DNA from: Pseudoteredinibacter isoporae_A
Lineage (GTDB): Bacteria > Pseudomonadota > Gammaproteobacteria > Pseudomonadales > Cellvibrionaceae
Assembly: GCF_040372805.1 (NCBI RefSeq)
Contig: NZ_BAABWJ010000001.1
Location: 620,001 to 684,000 of the forward strand
DNA length: 64,000 nucleotides
Direction: 5' to 3'
Shown piece after piece: positions 8,865 through 18,068 of this stretch (the stretch's first letter is position 1; the number at the start of each line of letters is the position of its first letter). Made by a program: the position numbers and the translations under genes. The notes under the pieces are model-generated. The model was not told where the DNA came from and made no database searches. It saw only the letters and a program-made list of their open reading frames with translations.

Positions 8865-9494
8865 ATGAGCCAAGAATCCCCAAATAAAGTCCTTGGCCAA
8901 AAAGCCAAGCAAACCCGCCAACGCATCCTACGAGCCGCCGCTCAAGAACTGGCAGACCGCGGCGGGGAGCTGGAAATCGCCAATGTGGCCGCCACAGCCC
9001 AGGTCTCCAGCGGTTTAATTTACCGATATTTCAGTTCTCGGGTCGATTTGATCGCCGCCACCGTCGATGACTTCTATGATCAATACGATCAATGGATTAT
9101 CGACATTAACCCCTTACCTGGTGCCGGCTGGATCAGTCGCGAACGGGCCAGGGTAGAACGCAGCATCAGTTTTATACGCAAGCATCCGCTCGCTCGAGTG
9201 GTTTTTCTGAACCGCCAGAAAGAACCCCTCGTTGCGGCCGTCGAAAGTCGTCGCCTGGCGGCACACCTTGCACTCGCCATCGACAATGTTCGATTGGCTC
9301 AGGAAAAAGGGGAAATCAATAAAAGCATTGATGCCTATGTGGCCTGCCCAATGGTTATGGGCGGCATACGCGAATTGATGGTGCAACTGCTGTCAGATAG
9401 CCCCCATTTGAAATCCGATACGACCCACTTACTGGACCAAACCATGGCTTTTATTGCACGCGCCATGGGCCTCACCACCAGCGAGTTACGGTAA
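8865..9494 (+). CDS. TetR family transcriptional regulator paired with Rieske oxygenase
   Basis: A 209-residue TetR-type repressor. The N-terminal helix-turn-helix spans about residues 12-60 (QRILRAAAQEL, then VAATAQVSSGLIYRYFSSRV); the C-terminal ligand domain is divergent. The ATG at 8865 is chosen because a TTG start at 8784 would put the inverted repeat inside the coding region and give a non-family N-terminus. The Rieske oxygenase gene follows 23 bp later on the same strand, so the regulator probably controls that gene and senses its substrate or product. Confidence 0.88.
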   Translation: MSQESPNKVLGQKAKQTRQRILRAAAQELADRGGELEIANVAATAQVSSGLIYRYFSSRVDLIAATVDDFYDQYDQWIIDINPLPGAGWISRERARVERSISFIRKHPLARVVFLNRQKEPLVAAVESRRLAAHLALAIDNVRLAQEKGEINKSIDAYVACPMVMGGIRELMVQLLSDSPHLKSDTTHLLDQTMAFIARAMGLTTSELR

Positions 9495-9517
9495 CAACAA
9501 TAAAGAGATGCCTGACA

Positions 9518-10678
9518 ATGGAAAGACAAGCCGAAATTAATCTGATCAAAGAGATTCTCAGCTACGAAGCCGACAAGAGTACCGATATGCAAAGCCACTG
9601 CTCAAGCATCGCGGTTGACGGCTACACCCGAAACGATCAATTCGAGCAGGAACTTCAGCTGTTCAAAGAGATGCCCATTATCGTTGGGCACTGCAGCCAG
9701 ATCCCCGAACCTGGTGACTACTTCACCCGAGATATCTGCCAGGTACCTGTCCTTGTTCTGCGGCAGAAAGACGGCAGCCTGAAAGCCTTTATTAATGTCT
9801 GTAAGCACCGGGGCGGCCGGTTGGTACGCGAAAGCAGCGGCCAAGGCCTTCGTTCGCTGGTCTGCCAGTATCACGCCTGGACCTATGAAACCAATGGCCA
9901 ATTGCGTGGGGTACCGCATCGGGATGGCTTCAGCGATATGCCCGATCGCTGTAAAAGCTTAACTGAACTCCCACTTAGTGAACGCTTTGGGTTTATCTGG
10001 CTACGCCTAAGCCCAATAACCGCGGACGATCGGAACAGTGGTTTCGAAAACACACTGGAGCAACTGCTGGGTGACACCATTATTAGCGATCTGGAAGGCT
10101 ATCAGATGGACGAGCACGTGGTCTTTGATCCGAAAGATTTCCACCGCCCCATCAATTGGAAGCTGGCGGTGGATACCTTTATGGAAAACTACCACGTGCG
10201 CAAAACCCATAAAGAAACCATCGATTTTATGTTTCTGGATACCGTCGGCAGTTATAAACAGTTTGGTTTGCAACAGCGTAATCTGTACCCCAAGAAATCC
10301 ATCAGAAGTCTGCGTGAAAAAGACGAGTCGGAATGGCATATCCGAGAACACGGTAATTTTCTTTACTTGCTGTTCCCAAACACCTTGCTGCTGATCGAAC
10401 CTGACCACATAAATGTCTCCATTGTGTATCCTGACGGTATTGGCCACACCCAACTGATCAATTTCACACTTTTGCCTGAAGCACCCAGCGAAAAAGGGAC
10501 GGCGTACTTTCGGAAAAACAATGAAATCTTGTATCGAGCACTGGAGGAGGATTTCAGCATGGCGCTGGATGTGCAGAGCGGCCTTCATTCAGGAGCCTGC
10601 GAAGAATTCCTGCACGGCCGATTTGAACAGGGCTTGCGCTACTTTCATGAAAATATCGAGGGCTTGTTGCAGAAGTGA
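9518..10678 (+). CDS. Rieske 2Fe-2S oxygenase, large subunit
   Basis: A 386-residue ring-hydroxylating-type oxygenase. The Rieske cluster ligands are CKHRGGR (about residue 93) and CQYHAW (about 114). The mononuclear iron site shows in the C-terminal domain as ENYHVRKTH (two His five residues apart). No ferredoxin or reductase gene is adjacent, so electrons must come from elsewhere. It is co-directional with the TetR gene. The fold covers aromatic dioxygenases and N-demethylases of quaternary amines; the substrate cannot be read from sequence. A homologue with the same layout lies at 55649-56806. Confidence 0.88.
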   Translation: MERQAEINLIKEILSYEADKSTDMQSHCSSIAVDGYTRNDQFEQELQLFKEMPIIVGHCSQIPEPGDYFTRDICQVPVLVLRQKDGSLKAFINVCKHRGGRLVRESSGQGLRSLVCQYHAWTYETNGQLRGVPHRDGFSDMPDRCKSLTELPLSERFGFIWLRLSPITADDRNSGFENTLEQLLGDTIISDLEGYQMDEHVVFDPKDFHRPINWKLAVDTFMENYHVRKTHKETIDFMFLDTVGSYKQFGLQQRNLYPKKSIRSLREKDESEWHIREHGNFLYLLFPNTLLLIEPDHINVSIVYPDGIGHTQLINFTLLPEAPSEKGTAYFRKNNEILYRALEEDFSMALDVQSGLHSGACEEFLHGRFEQGLRYFHENIEGLLQK

Positions 10679-10692
10679 CATCGCGCAAACAA

Positions 10693-10720
10693 AAAAGCCG
10701 CCGTAAAAACGGCGGCTTTT
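10693..10720. terminator. Bidirectional rho-independent terminator
   Basis: A 12-bp stem AAAAGCCGCCGT (10693-10704) with an AAAA loop pairs with 10709-10720, with A-run on one side and T-run on the other. It sits between the convergent Rieske gene and the FKBP gene and can serve both. Confidence 0.9.
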
Positions 10721-10750
10721 CATTGAGACATTAATATCTCAATCGTGCAC

Positions 10751-11485
10751 TTAAGGATTCACCTTCAGCAACTCTACTTCAAAGACCAAAGTCGCATTCG
10801 GACCAATCACACCGCCCGTACCACCTGGGCCATAGGCCAGGTTAGCCGGAATGTACACTTTCCACTTTGACCCTTCAGGCATCAACTGCAGAACTTCAGT
10901 CCAACCAGGAATGACCTGGGTCACCTTAAAGGTTGCAGGCTCGCCGCGAGCAACGGAGCTATCGAACTCAGTACCGTCAATCAATGTGCCTACATAATGT
11001 ACTTGCACCGTATCATCAACCGTTGGTTTTGCGCCGCTACCTTCGGTAATCACCTCATACTGTAAGCCGCTAGCCGTGGTAGTTACACCTTCTTTTTTAC
11101 CGTTTTCAGCCAGAAAGGCCTCACCGTTGGCTTGATTTTCCTGGCCTACTTTTTCGCTTTCCTGACGGGCTTTTTCAATGGCTTCCTGCTGCTTGGCCAT
11201 TTGCTTTTCCTGGTACTGAGTCATCACCGATTGCATTTCTTCTGGCGTCAGACGGGACTCTTTACCCGCAGCAATGTCTTTTACAGCGGCCGCAATCGCC
11301 GCTGCATCCAGACTCATTTCATCTTCTTTGAAACGACCCGCTACATCGTAACCCAGAATATAGCTGATTTTCTTTTCCATGGTGTCCAACACCAACTCGG
11401 GTTCTGCTGCTTCTTTGGCCTGTTCATTACAACCAGCAACGAACATGACGGCAGCCGCAACACCGGCAATCGCGAATTTTTTCAT
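10751..11485 (-). CDS. FKBP-type peptidyl-prolyl isomerase, lipoprotein
   Basis: A 244-residue FkpA/Mip-type protein: lipobox VMFVAGC (Cys about residue 19), an N-terminal helical dimerisation region rich in Gln, Lys and Glu (about 30-130), and a C-terminal FKBP domain (VQVHYVGTLIDGTEFDSS, then IPGWTEVLQLMPEGSKW and IPANLAYG). It should assist folding of envelope proteins in the periplasm. The lipobox implies export and lipid attachment by Lgt. The next upstream gene (11539-12045) is read in the same direction. Confidence 0.94.
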   Translation of the reverse strand: MKKFAIAGVAAAVMFVAGCNEQAKEAAEPELVLDTMEKKISYILGYDVAGRFKEDEMSLDAAAIAAAVKDIAAGKESRLTPEEMQSVMTQYQEKQMAKQQEAIEKARQESEKVGQENQANGEAFLAENGKKEGVTTTASGLQYEVITEGSGAKPTVDDTVQVHYVGTLIDGTEFDSSVARGEPATFKVTQVIPGWTEVLQLMPEGSKWKVYIPANLAYGPGGTGGVIGPNATLVFEVELLKVNP

Positions 11486-11538
11486 TATTGCTTCCTAATA
11501 GTCCATGATGGGGCCGCGCCCCGTTTACTTATGTCTAA

Positions 11539-12045
11539 TTACTTTTGCGCATCAGCATCGAGTTGCTCATAGCGCTTGTCCACCAGCCCCTGAATTTTCT
11601 GGGCGTCCTGCATCAATTGTTGGGCCTGCCCGGGACTTACAGTCATCGGCAAGGGTACAGAACTTGGCTCCCCTTGAGTAGTGTTTTTCTCCTCTTCTAC
11701 CGGCAGCAGCGTGGCTGGCATCAGATTCACATTTGGATCAACCCAAAGCTCCTCAGAGTTACCAGCGGGATTCGGCGTATCGGATAAATGCCAATTCCCC
11801 TCACTGTCCTGCCAGCGATAGGCCCGGGTTTTGCCGGATTGCCTGTCCGCAAACAGATCCCTCCGCAAACCATGCCACCAGCGATACAGCTCCAGCTTGG
11901 CTTTTTCGTAACTACCATTGACCTGAATATCTGGCGACAGTTCCGAGGCGTCCATCCAAGGTTGCCCATCCGGCCTTTTCAAGACATAGGGAGCCGCCAA
12001 AGCAACCACCAATAAGAGAATCAGTAAGGTAAGAAACAGGCGCAT
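11539..12045 (-). CDS. Membrane-anchored DUF4124-like protein
   Basis: A protein of 168 residues from the ATG at 12045 (MRLFLTLL), with one N-terminal membrane helix (LILLLVVALAAPYVL) and a DUF4124-like segment YRWQDSEGNWHLSDTPNP near the middle. The rest is low-complexity and Gln-rich. A longer frame starts at 12099 but would overlap the neighbouring gene and lacks a signal-like start, so 12045 is preferred. Function unknown; the DUF4124 motif is common in short envelope proteins of gammaproteobacteria. Confidence 0.75.
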   Translation of the reverse strand: MRLFLTLLILLLVVALAAPYVLKRPDGQPWMDASELSPDIQVNGSYEKAKLELYRWWHGLRRDLFADRQSGKTRAYRWQDSEGNWHLSDTPNPAGNSEELWVDPNVNLMPATLLPVEEEKNTTQGEPSSVPLPMTVSPGQAQQLMQDAQKIQGLVDKRYEQLDADAQK

Positions 12046-12076
12046 AAACTCTCCGATATCGCGGGCGGCTGGCATT

Positions 12077-12583
12077 TCAACCGCGGAACAACTGCTCAAG
12101 CAGCCTCTTTATTAGGGCATCAAGTTTAGCTTCGCTCCCGGTTCTTGTCGCCCCATCCTGATGCAAACATGTCATATAAAGATGAACATTAGCTTCGGCC
12201 GCCCTGCGGCCATCATCGGATCGCCCGACACCCAGTTCATGGGACAAAGCATAAAGCCTGTCCTGCTCCCAACGCTCCATAGCCAATTCCAGTGCCTTGG
12301 CCTGTTGGTACAACTCTACCTCAGGATGACATTTAAGTTGTCGACGCAGATCTCGCATCGGCAACAAATACCGAACCTGGTGTGCCACGATAGGCTCAAG
12401 GGCCAGTTTCATCTCCTGCTCACCAAGACAATGCGACTGCTGGCCCAACCACAGACACCACAAAATCATATTTACCTGGCAGCCATATTCATCCTGCATC
12501 GTCAGCAGGGTTTCAGCAACCTCTTCTTCACCATAGAAATCCAGGCTAAATAGCCAAAACAAATTCTCGTTGTGCTCTGTCAT
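12077..12583 (-). CDS. TIGR02444 family protein
   Basis: A 168-residue soluble protein matching the TIGR02444/DUF2390 pattern (LFWLFSLDFYGEEEVAETLL, then VNMILWCLWLG). No catalytic motif is evident and the function is unknown. In many gammaproteobacteria this gene stands next to the YheS-type ABC-F gene, as here, where the two start 29 bp apart on opposite strands. It reads toward the DUF4124-like gene and may share its transcript. Confidence 0.82.
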   Translation of the reverse strand: MTEHNENLFWLFSLDFYGEEEVAETLLTMQDEYGCQVNMILWCLWLGQQSHCLGEQEMKLALEPIVAHQVRYLLPMRDLRRQLKCHPEVELYQQAKALELAMERWEQDRLYALSHELGVGRSDDGRRAAEANVHLYMTCLHQDGATRTGSEAKLDALIKRLLEQLFRG

Positions 12584-12612
12584 TTACTCTTCGCACCAGT
12601 ACAATAGCGACC

Positions 12613-14511
12613 ATGATTGAGATACAAGATTTAAGTTTACAGCGCGGCCACAAGCTTCTGCTAGACCACTGTGCACTGCGCATACATCCGGGTCAAAAAA
12701 TAGGCTTGATTGGGGCGAACGGCAGTGGCAAGTCCAGCCTGTTCAAATTACTTCTGGGCCAACTGCAAGCTGACACGGGCGAGTACCGCCTTCCCAGCAA
12801 TTGGCGACTGGCCCATATGGCTCAAGAAGTCAGTCATAGTGAACGACGCGCCCTCGATTACGTTATCGATGGGGACCAGGCTCTGCGCGAACTGGAAACA
12901 CGGTTGGAACAGGAAAATGCCAAAGGTCAGGATGCCTGCGGAGAAACCCTGGCCAAGCTCTATGGTGAAATCGAACAACTGGAAGGCTACACCGCTGAGT
13001 CGAGAGCCCAGGGCTTACTGAACGGCCTGGGATTCAGTCAGGCTGACACGCAAAAGCAGGTACACGAATTTTCCGGTGGCTGGCGCATTCGCCTCAATCT
13101 CGCCCAGGCCCTGATGTGTCCGTCTGATTTCCTCCTGCTGGATGAGCCGACCAACCACCTGGATCTTGACGCAACTGTTTGGCTTGAACAATGGCTCCAG
13201 CAATACCCTGGCACGCTGTTGATTATTTCTCACGATCGGGATTTCCTGGACAATGTTATCCAGTACACCGTCAATCTGCATAATCAAAAACTGGAGTTGT
13301 ACAACGGTAATTACAGCAGCTACGAAAAGCAAAAAGCCGAACGTCTCGCACAACAGCAAGCGGCTTTTGAAAAACAACAAACCCGTATCGCTGAAATTGA
13401 AAACTTTGTACGCCGCTTTCGCGCCAAGGCAACCAAAGCCAAACAGGCACAAAGCCGATTAAAAGAACTGGAGCGTATGGAAGCCATTGCCCCGGCCCAC
13501 ATTGACTCCCCCTTTAACTTCCAGATTCCGGTTGCGGACAAGCTGCCACAGACCTTGATGAATCTGCAGCAAGTACAACTCGGTTACGGCGAGCAAGTGA
13601 TCGTCGATAAAATTAATCTCGCCGTTTTACCCAGTAGCCGCATTGGTTTACTCGGACACAATGGCGCGGGCAAATCAACACTGATGAAAGCTCTGGCCGG
13701 AAATCTGAGTATCCGCTCGGGAGAGATCAGCCAATCCGAACATTTAGCCATTGGCTACTTTGCTCAGCATCAACTGGAAGCGCTGGACATGCAGGCATCT
13801 GCTGCATTGCATATTCAACGCTTGAGCCCGAGTAGCAGTGAGCAGGAAGTACGCAATTTTCTGGGTGGCTTTGGATTCCACGGGGATCGTGCCTTTGAAA
13901 TCATCGAGCATTTTTCTGGCGGCGAAAAAGCTCGCCTGGCCTTGGCCATTATTGCCTGGCAAAAACCCAATGTACTCCTCCTGGACGAGCCAACCAACCA
14001 CCTCGATCTGGAAATGCGCCACGCCCTGACGGTTGCGCTCCAAGCTTATGAAGGCGCCATTATTCTGGTCTCACACGATCGACACCTTCTGAAAAACACC
14101 GTTGAGCAGTTTATTCTTGTCGATAGCCAACGTGCCGAGGAATTCAATGGCACACTGGAAGACTATCAACATTGGCTGTCCCAGCAGGCCCCCAGACAGG
14201 AAGAGCCGGCGGAGCTAGCAGGCAAACCAGTAAAAACAGATAAAAAAGAACAACGCCAGTCTGCGGCAGCACTGAGGCAAAAACTGCAACCGCTGCGTAA
14301 TAAGATCAAAAAGATCGATCGAGAGATGGCGTCAGCACAAGAACAACTCACCCGCGTCGAAGAAAAGCTTGGTGACAGCGCACTATACGAGGGCGACAGC
14401 AAGCAACTTAGCACCCTGCTACTCGAACAGGGAGAGCTTCGTAAAAAACTGGAAGAGCTGGAAGAGCAGTGGCTGGAATTCAATGAAGAGCTGGAAACCC
14501 TAAGCCACTAA
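12613..14511 (+). CDS. yheS: ABC-F family ATPase (YheS type)
   Basis: A 632-residue protein with two ABC domains and no membrane segments. Domain 1 has Walker A GANGSGKSS and signature FSGGWRIRL; domain 2 has GHNGAGKST and FSGGEKARLALA. Both have DEPTNHLDL. The linker between the domains is charged (about 235-300), and the C-terminus is a coiled-coil tail (about 525-632). ABC-F proteins of this kind act on ribosomes rather than in transport. The length and tail match YheS rather than EttA or Uup. Confidence 0.92.
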   Translation: MIEIQDLSLQRGHKLLLDHCALRIHPGQKIGLIGANGSGKSSLFKLLLGQLQADTGEYRLPSNWRLAHMAQEVSHSERRALDYVIDGDQALRELETRLEQENAKGQDACGETLAKLYGEIEQLEGYTAESRAQGLLNGLGFSQADTQKQVHEFSGGWRIRLNLAQALMCPSDFLLLDEPTNHLDLDATVWLEQWLQQYPGTLLIISHDRDFLDNVIQYTVNLHNQKLELYNGNYSSYEKQKAERLAQQQAAFEKQQTRIAEIENFVRRFRAKATKAKQAQSRLKELERMEAIAPAHIDSPFNFQIPVADKLPQTLMNLQQVQLGYGEQVIVDKINLAVLPSSRIGLLGHNGAGKSTLMKALAGNLSIRSGEISQSEHLAIGYFAQHQLEALDMQASAALHIQRLSPSSSEQEVRNFLGGFGFHGDRAFEIIEHFSGGEKARLALAIIAWQKPNVLLLDEPTNHLDLEMRHALTVALQAYEGAIILVSHDRHLLKNTVEQFILVDSQRAEEFNGTLEDYQHWLSQQAPRQEEPAELAGKPVKTDKKEQRQSAAALRQKLQPLRNKIKKIDREMASAQEQLTRVEEKLGDSALYEGDSKQLSTLLLEQGELRKKLEELEEQWLEFNEELETLSH

Positions 14512-14555
14512 ACGACCAACCGCCGCCTATATTCGCCCTTTGCTCTCGGACCGAG

Positions 14556-14912
14556 TCAGTGTTCTACCAACGCGTTGTGATTCCGCAACGCTCTCGCAAG
14601 AAAGGGACGAACCATCGCCAAGTATCTTTGATGCCTGGCCTTCTGGATAAAGAACATCACAATGGACAGCAGCACAGGGAAAAAAACCAAAAGCGATCGT
14701 GTCAAACCAAGCCCTAGCAACATCGTCAAGATAGAACCGGATACTACTAACAAGACCAAGGTGAGCACCCAATTAAATATCAACCATTGCCGGTTCATTC
14801 CCTCCTTACGAAAACAGGCGTAGCGCGCTTCTTCAAATATCTGTTCTCGCGCGGAGCAGGATAAGCCTGTTAGCTCAACCAAAGTTTGCAATTCTGACGC
14901 AGTCATCTTCAT
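14556..14912 (-). CDS. Small membrane protein of unknown function
   Basis: A protein of 118 residues from the ATG at 14912 (MKMTASELQ), chosen because GGGA lies about 8 bases upstream; a longer frame reaches 14966. There are two membrane helices near the middle (LIFNWVLTLVLLVVSGSILTML region and LLVFFPVLLSIVMFFI) flanked by charged ends. I do not recognise the family. It is transcribed toward yheS, convergently, with about 45 bp between the ends. Confidence 0.7.
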   Translation of the reverse strand: MKMTASELQTLVELTGLSCSAREQIFEEARYACFRKEGMNRQWLIFNWVLTLVLLVVSGSILTMLLGLGLTRSLLVFFPVLLSIVMFFIQKARHQRYLAMVRPFLARALRNHNALVEH

Positions 14913-15086
14913 TCTGTTTTCCCGGTTACGCGGCCGAATAGGCGCGGTGACACACACGACGATCAAAAAATCGTATCAGCTGCGGTCGCTCTATCCGCTT
15001 ATTTTAAAACATGACCACTGATCGGCAAAAACGCAATTTCGGTTATATCGTCTATAATTGATGAGACATTGAATCTGAGTTTCCTC

Positions 15087-15593
15087 ATGCCTAAGCGCGT
15101 TCACAATGCCGGTTTCACGCTGATCGAGTTAGTCGCTGTTATCGTTATTCTCGGAATTTTGGCTGCCGTCTCCGCACCCAAATTCTCCGATTTATCTCGC
15201 GCTGCCAAAATCGCGGCGCTCGAAGGCATTGAGGAAACCATGCGTTCAACCGCCAGAATGACAAAAGCCATGGCGGCCGCGAATGGTCTCAAGGTAAGCA
15301 GCAGCAATCCTGGGGGCGGGCAATCACAATATGTTATTCAGGTAGGCGGAGGCAGTTCCGAATTGGATTGGAGAAATCTGTGCCCGGAAAGCCGAGCCGA
15401 ATTGGGCAGCCGCTTAACCATGGTTGATTACATTAACCTTACCGGCAACATGCAGTCCAGAGTCAATAACCGATACACCTTCATTGGCTTTGATATTCCA
15501 GGCTCAGCCCCCAGCGGCCAGGGTTGCTATGTCATTTATGACTCTTTTGGTTTCCCCGATTGTACGTTTACAGTTGTCGACGGCGAATGTTAA
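15087..15593 (+). CDS. Type IV pilin-like protein (prepilin)
   Basis: A 168-residue prepilin from the ATG at 15087. A short basic leader (MPKRVHNAG) is followed by the prepilin peptidase motif GFTLIELVAVIVILGILAAV, with cleavage after Gly and the conserved Glu at +5. The C-terminal half has four Cys residues (LCPES, GCYVIY, DCTF and the last residue), probably disulfide-bonded. It resembles MSHA-type pilins. A TTG start at 15069 would lengthen the leader without gain. No pilus assembly genes are nearby. Confidence 0.85.
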   Translation: MPKRVHNAGFTLIELVAVIVILGILAAVSAPKFSDLSRAAKIAALEGIEETMRSTARMTKAMAAANGLKVSSSNPGGGQSQYVIQVGGGSSELDWRNLCPESRAELGSRLTMVDYINLTGNMQSRVNNRYTFIGFDIPGSAPSGQGCYVIYDSFGFPDCTFTVVDGEC

Positions 15594-16075
15594 CGCACAT
15601 CGCTTAGGCTTATTTTGCCTTCATCTTCAATTCGAATCGCCGAAAACAGACTTCCTGTATCAAGCTTTAAACTCATACGATAGTCCAAATCCTGCTGCTG
15701 ACTTTGCATCAATTTGTTTAGCAATCTTACGCCTTGGACCACGCTGGCCTGGGCGTTAACCGTGAACTCCTGACTGTCATAAGCCGCGATGGTCGGAATA
15801 TCGTTGGCCACACCGTGAATCACCTCAAAGCCTTGTAAACTCACACTGTAAGAAGCCCCCACCACATCAATATCGAATCGATTTGGATTGTCGACCTTAA
15901 GTTTGATATTAAAGCTCGGAGACAAATTGTCTCCCGGCAACATTTGGATATCCAAAACCCGCAATCGCGGTTCTTCAACCACATTGGGCAAATGACTGCA
16001 GGCTGAGAGCGCACTCAACAGCAAGAGCACAAAAAATCCCGGCACCGAATTCCAACGATAACGTTGTCTTTGCAT
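15590..16075 (-). CDS. LEA type 2 (LEA14-like) lipoprotein
   Basis: A protein of 161 residues from the ATG at 16075, with a signal peptide and lipobox (LLLLSALSACS) and one LEA14/WHy-type beta-sandwich domain (FNIKLKVDNPNRFDIDVVGASYSV). The frame extends upstream to 16192 but would then overlap elbB by 65 bp and bury the signal peptide, so 16075 is preferred. It is probably anchored in the periplasmic membrane face; function unknown. Its stop overlaps the end of the convergent pilin gene by 4 bp. Confidence 0.82.
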   Translation of the reverse strand: MQRQRYRWNSVPGFFVLLLLSALSACSHLPNVVEEPRLRVLDIQMLPGDNLSPSFNIKLKVDNPNRFDIDVVGASYSVSLQGFEVIHGVANDIPTIAAYDSQEFTVNAQASVVQGVRLLNKLMQSQQQDLDYRMSLKLDTGSLFSAIRIEDEGKISLSDVR

Positions 16076-16127
16076 GTTTACACCCTCTTGTCCCAAGTAT
16101 GGCGATAGGGCTTTCCAGCCCCTCGTG

Positions 16128-16784
16128 TTAGCAAATTTCAATGACCTTTTCGACGAGCGCATTGATCCCCGTTGCAGCCTCGGCAATACCATCAGCTAGC
16201 ATATACGCAGGCGTACTCACCAATTTGTTGGTTTCATCATAAACAATATTGCCTACGGTGCAGTTTTCATGGCGCGCACCCGTGGCTTCAACCGCAACAG
16301 CGGTCTCGGCATCACAACCAATGGTGCAGGTGACACCCTCGCCCAAGAGCTTTGCTGACATCGCCGGCGCAATGCACATTAAGCCAATCGTTTTACCCGC
16401 AGATTTGGCAGCTTGCATAAACGCAGAAAACTCAGCATTAACCGTCATCTCTGGACCGTCAACCGCAAAAGTACATAAATTCTTTGCCGCACCAAAACCG
16501 CCAGGAACGATCACGGCGTCAAACTCTTCAGCACTTGCAGTCGCTATATCGCGGATTTCGCCGCGTGCAATTCTGGCCGCCTCCACTAATACATTGCGTG
16601 TCACGCCGTCCACTACCTCTCCGCTTAGATGGTTGACTACGTGCATTTGTTCCACATTCGGAGCCAAACAAGTGACATCAGCCCCTAACTGATCCAGGCG
16701 CAACAATGTCAGCACTGACTCATGAATTTCCGCACCATCAAATACTCCGCAACCTGCCAGCACAACAGCGACTTTTTTCGACAT
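16128..16784 (-). CDS. elbB: ElbB family glyoxalase (DJ-1/PfpI fold)
   Basis: A 218-residue protein of the DJ-1/PfpI superfamily. Diagnostic motifs are VLAGCGVFDGAEIHESV at the N-terminus, AVIVPGGFGAAKNLC in the middle, and the nucleophile-elbow Cys in IGLMCIAPAM. This is the length and sequence pattern of E. coli ElbB, a glyoxalase-like enzyme once linked to isoprenoid synthesis. It is a free-standing gene upstream of the LEA14-like lipoprotein and may share its transcript. Confidence 0.92.
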   Translation of the reverse strand: MSKKVAVVLAGCGVFDGAEIHESVLTLLRLDQLGADVTCLAPNVEQMHVVNHLSGEVVDGVTRNVLVEAARIARGEIRDIATASAEEFDAVIVPGGFGAAKNLCTFAVDGPEMTVNAEFSAFMQAAKSAGKTIGLMCIAPAMSAKLLGEGVTCTIGCDAETAVAVEATGARHENCTVGNIVYDETNKLVSTPAYMLADGIAEAATGINALVEKVIEIC

Positions 16785-16872
16785 TAGTTAAATCCCCTGA
16801 AATGAATTCGCTACAGTAAAGTGGCGCACATATTATCACTCGCTCCCTCGAGAAGATAATGCACGTTTCGCC

Positions 16873-16908
16873 CATTAAAAAACCCGGGCAAGCCCGGGTT
16901 TTTTAATG
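16873..16908. terminator. Bidirectional rho-independent terminator
   Basis: A perfect 17-bp-arm inverted repeat (16873-16889 and 16892-16908) with an AA loop, GC-rich core AACCCGGGC and flanking A and T runs. It lies 16 bp after the ompA-family stop on the minus strand and serves as its terminator; it also isolates elbB from read-through. Confidence 0.92.
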
Positions 16909-16924
16909 CTAAACAGCGCTGAAA

Positions 16925-18037
16925 TTATTCAACCGTTTCAGTACTGATTTCTGCAACTACGCGACGGTTAGCAGCACGACCTTCATCAGTGTTGTTATCC
17001 GCTACAGGACGAGACTCACCATAACCGTTCGAGGTTACACGGCCTGCTTCAACATCAAAGGTTTCTACCAGAACTTTAGCAACGGCATCAGCACGGCGCT
17101 TGGACAAAGCCTGATTATACGCATCGGTACCACGTGAATCAGTGTGGCCAGCCAACTCAACATTGGTTTTGTTGTACTGCTTCATAAACTCAGCGACATC
17201 TTTCAACTCAGACATGTATTGAGTTTTCACCTTGGAGCTGTCTGTGTCGAAGTTAACTTGCAGCTCAATAGAAACGGTTTTCGCGATTTTCTCTGGACAA
17301 CCATCTTTATCGACCTTGGTACCCATTGGGGTATTTGGACACAGATCACCGTAGTCGAAAACGCCATCACGGTCACTGTCAAGCGCACAACCTTTACCAT
17401 CTACTGCAACACCCGCTGGTGTATTTGGGCACTGGTCCAGACTGTCTTCGACTGTATCGCCATCGCTGTCCAGCTTCTGAGGCGCTGATTTTGCGCCCAT
17501 CAAATAAGCTACACCAAGACCAAGCGCATAGTCAGTCGCCTCTTCATCCAGAGAGTGAATTGCACGCAAGTCGCCACGCAAAGCCCACTCATCTGACAGG
17601 AAATACTTGGCTCCACCGCCAAAGTTCAATGCGGTTTCACGATTGTTTTTACCACCGTCGACATCAAAACCCTGATCACCTGCACCACCAACCAGGAATG
17701 GTTGCCAAGCACCATTGCGAGCCAGATTATAAACAGCGTCCAAGCGATAGTGGCGGCCATCAACGTCAATTGCACCTACTTCGGTGTCGGCCTGAAAACC
17801 GTTGAACACACCTTCGATGGTCCAGTTTTCATCCAGTACGTAACCCAGGCCTACAACGACACCCGTGTCGTTATCAATACCACGCTTGCCATCGATGAAC
17901 TGACGAGCAGCCCCAAGGTAAGCTTCGTATTTGTGATTACTAGCGCTATGATGACCGTCGGCCAAAGCCGTCACGGAAGTCACGCTGGCAGCAACACCCA
18001 GAGCTACCATAAGAGCGTGTTGTTGGAAGTTTTTCAT
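16925..18037 (-). CDS. OmpA family outer membrane protein with calcium-type repeats
   Basis: A 370-residue protein: signal peptide (about 1-27), an eight-stranded OmpA-like beta-barrel (about 30-185), two thrombospondin type 3-like repeats (DSDGDTVEDSLDQCPNTPAG and DSDRDGVFDYGDLCPNTPMG, probably calcium binding), and a C-terminal peptidoglycan-binding OmpA domain (LAGHTDSRGTDAYNQALSKR). It should tie the outer membrane to the cell wall. The DUF2959 lipoprotein gene lies 31 bp upstream on the same strand, so co-transcription is possible. Confidence 0.93.
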   Translation of the reverse strand: MKNFQQHALMVALGVAASVTSVTALADGHHSASNHKYEAYLGAARQFIDGKRGIDNDTGVVVGLGYVLDENWTIEGVFNGFQADTEVGAIDVDGRHYRLDAVYNLARNGAWQPFLVGGAGDQGFDVDGGKNNRETALNFGGGAKYFLSDEWALRGDLRAIHSLDEEATDYALGLGVAYLMGAKSAPQKLDSDGDTVEDSLDQCPNTPAGVAVDGKGCALDSDRDGVFDYGDLCPNTPMGTKVDKDGCPEKIAKTVSIELQVNFDTDSSKVKTQYMSELKDVAEFMKQYNKTNVELAGHTDSRGTDAYNQALSKRRADAVAKVLVETFDVEAGRVTSNGYGESRPVADNNTDEGRAANRRVVAEISTETVE

Positions 18038-18068
18038 TAAATGAACTCCTATTATTGAATTAAAATCC

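Noticed and set aside
10007..10588. Minus-strand frame of 193 residues
   Set aside because: It is antisense to the Rieske oxygenase, which has clear cluster motifs.
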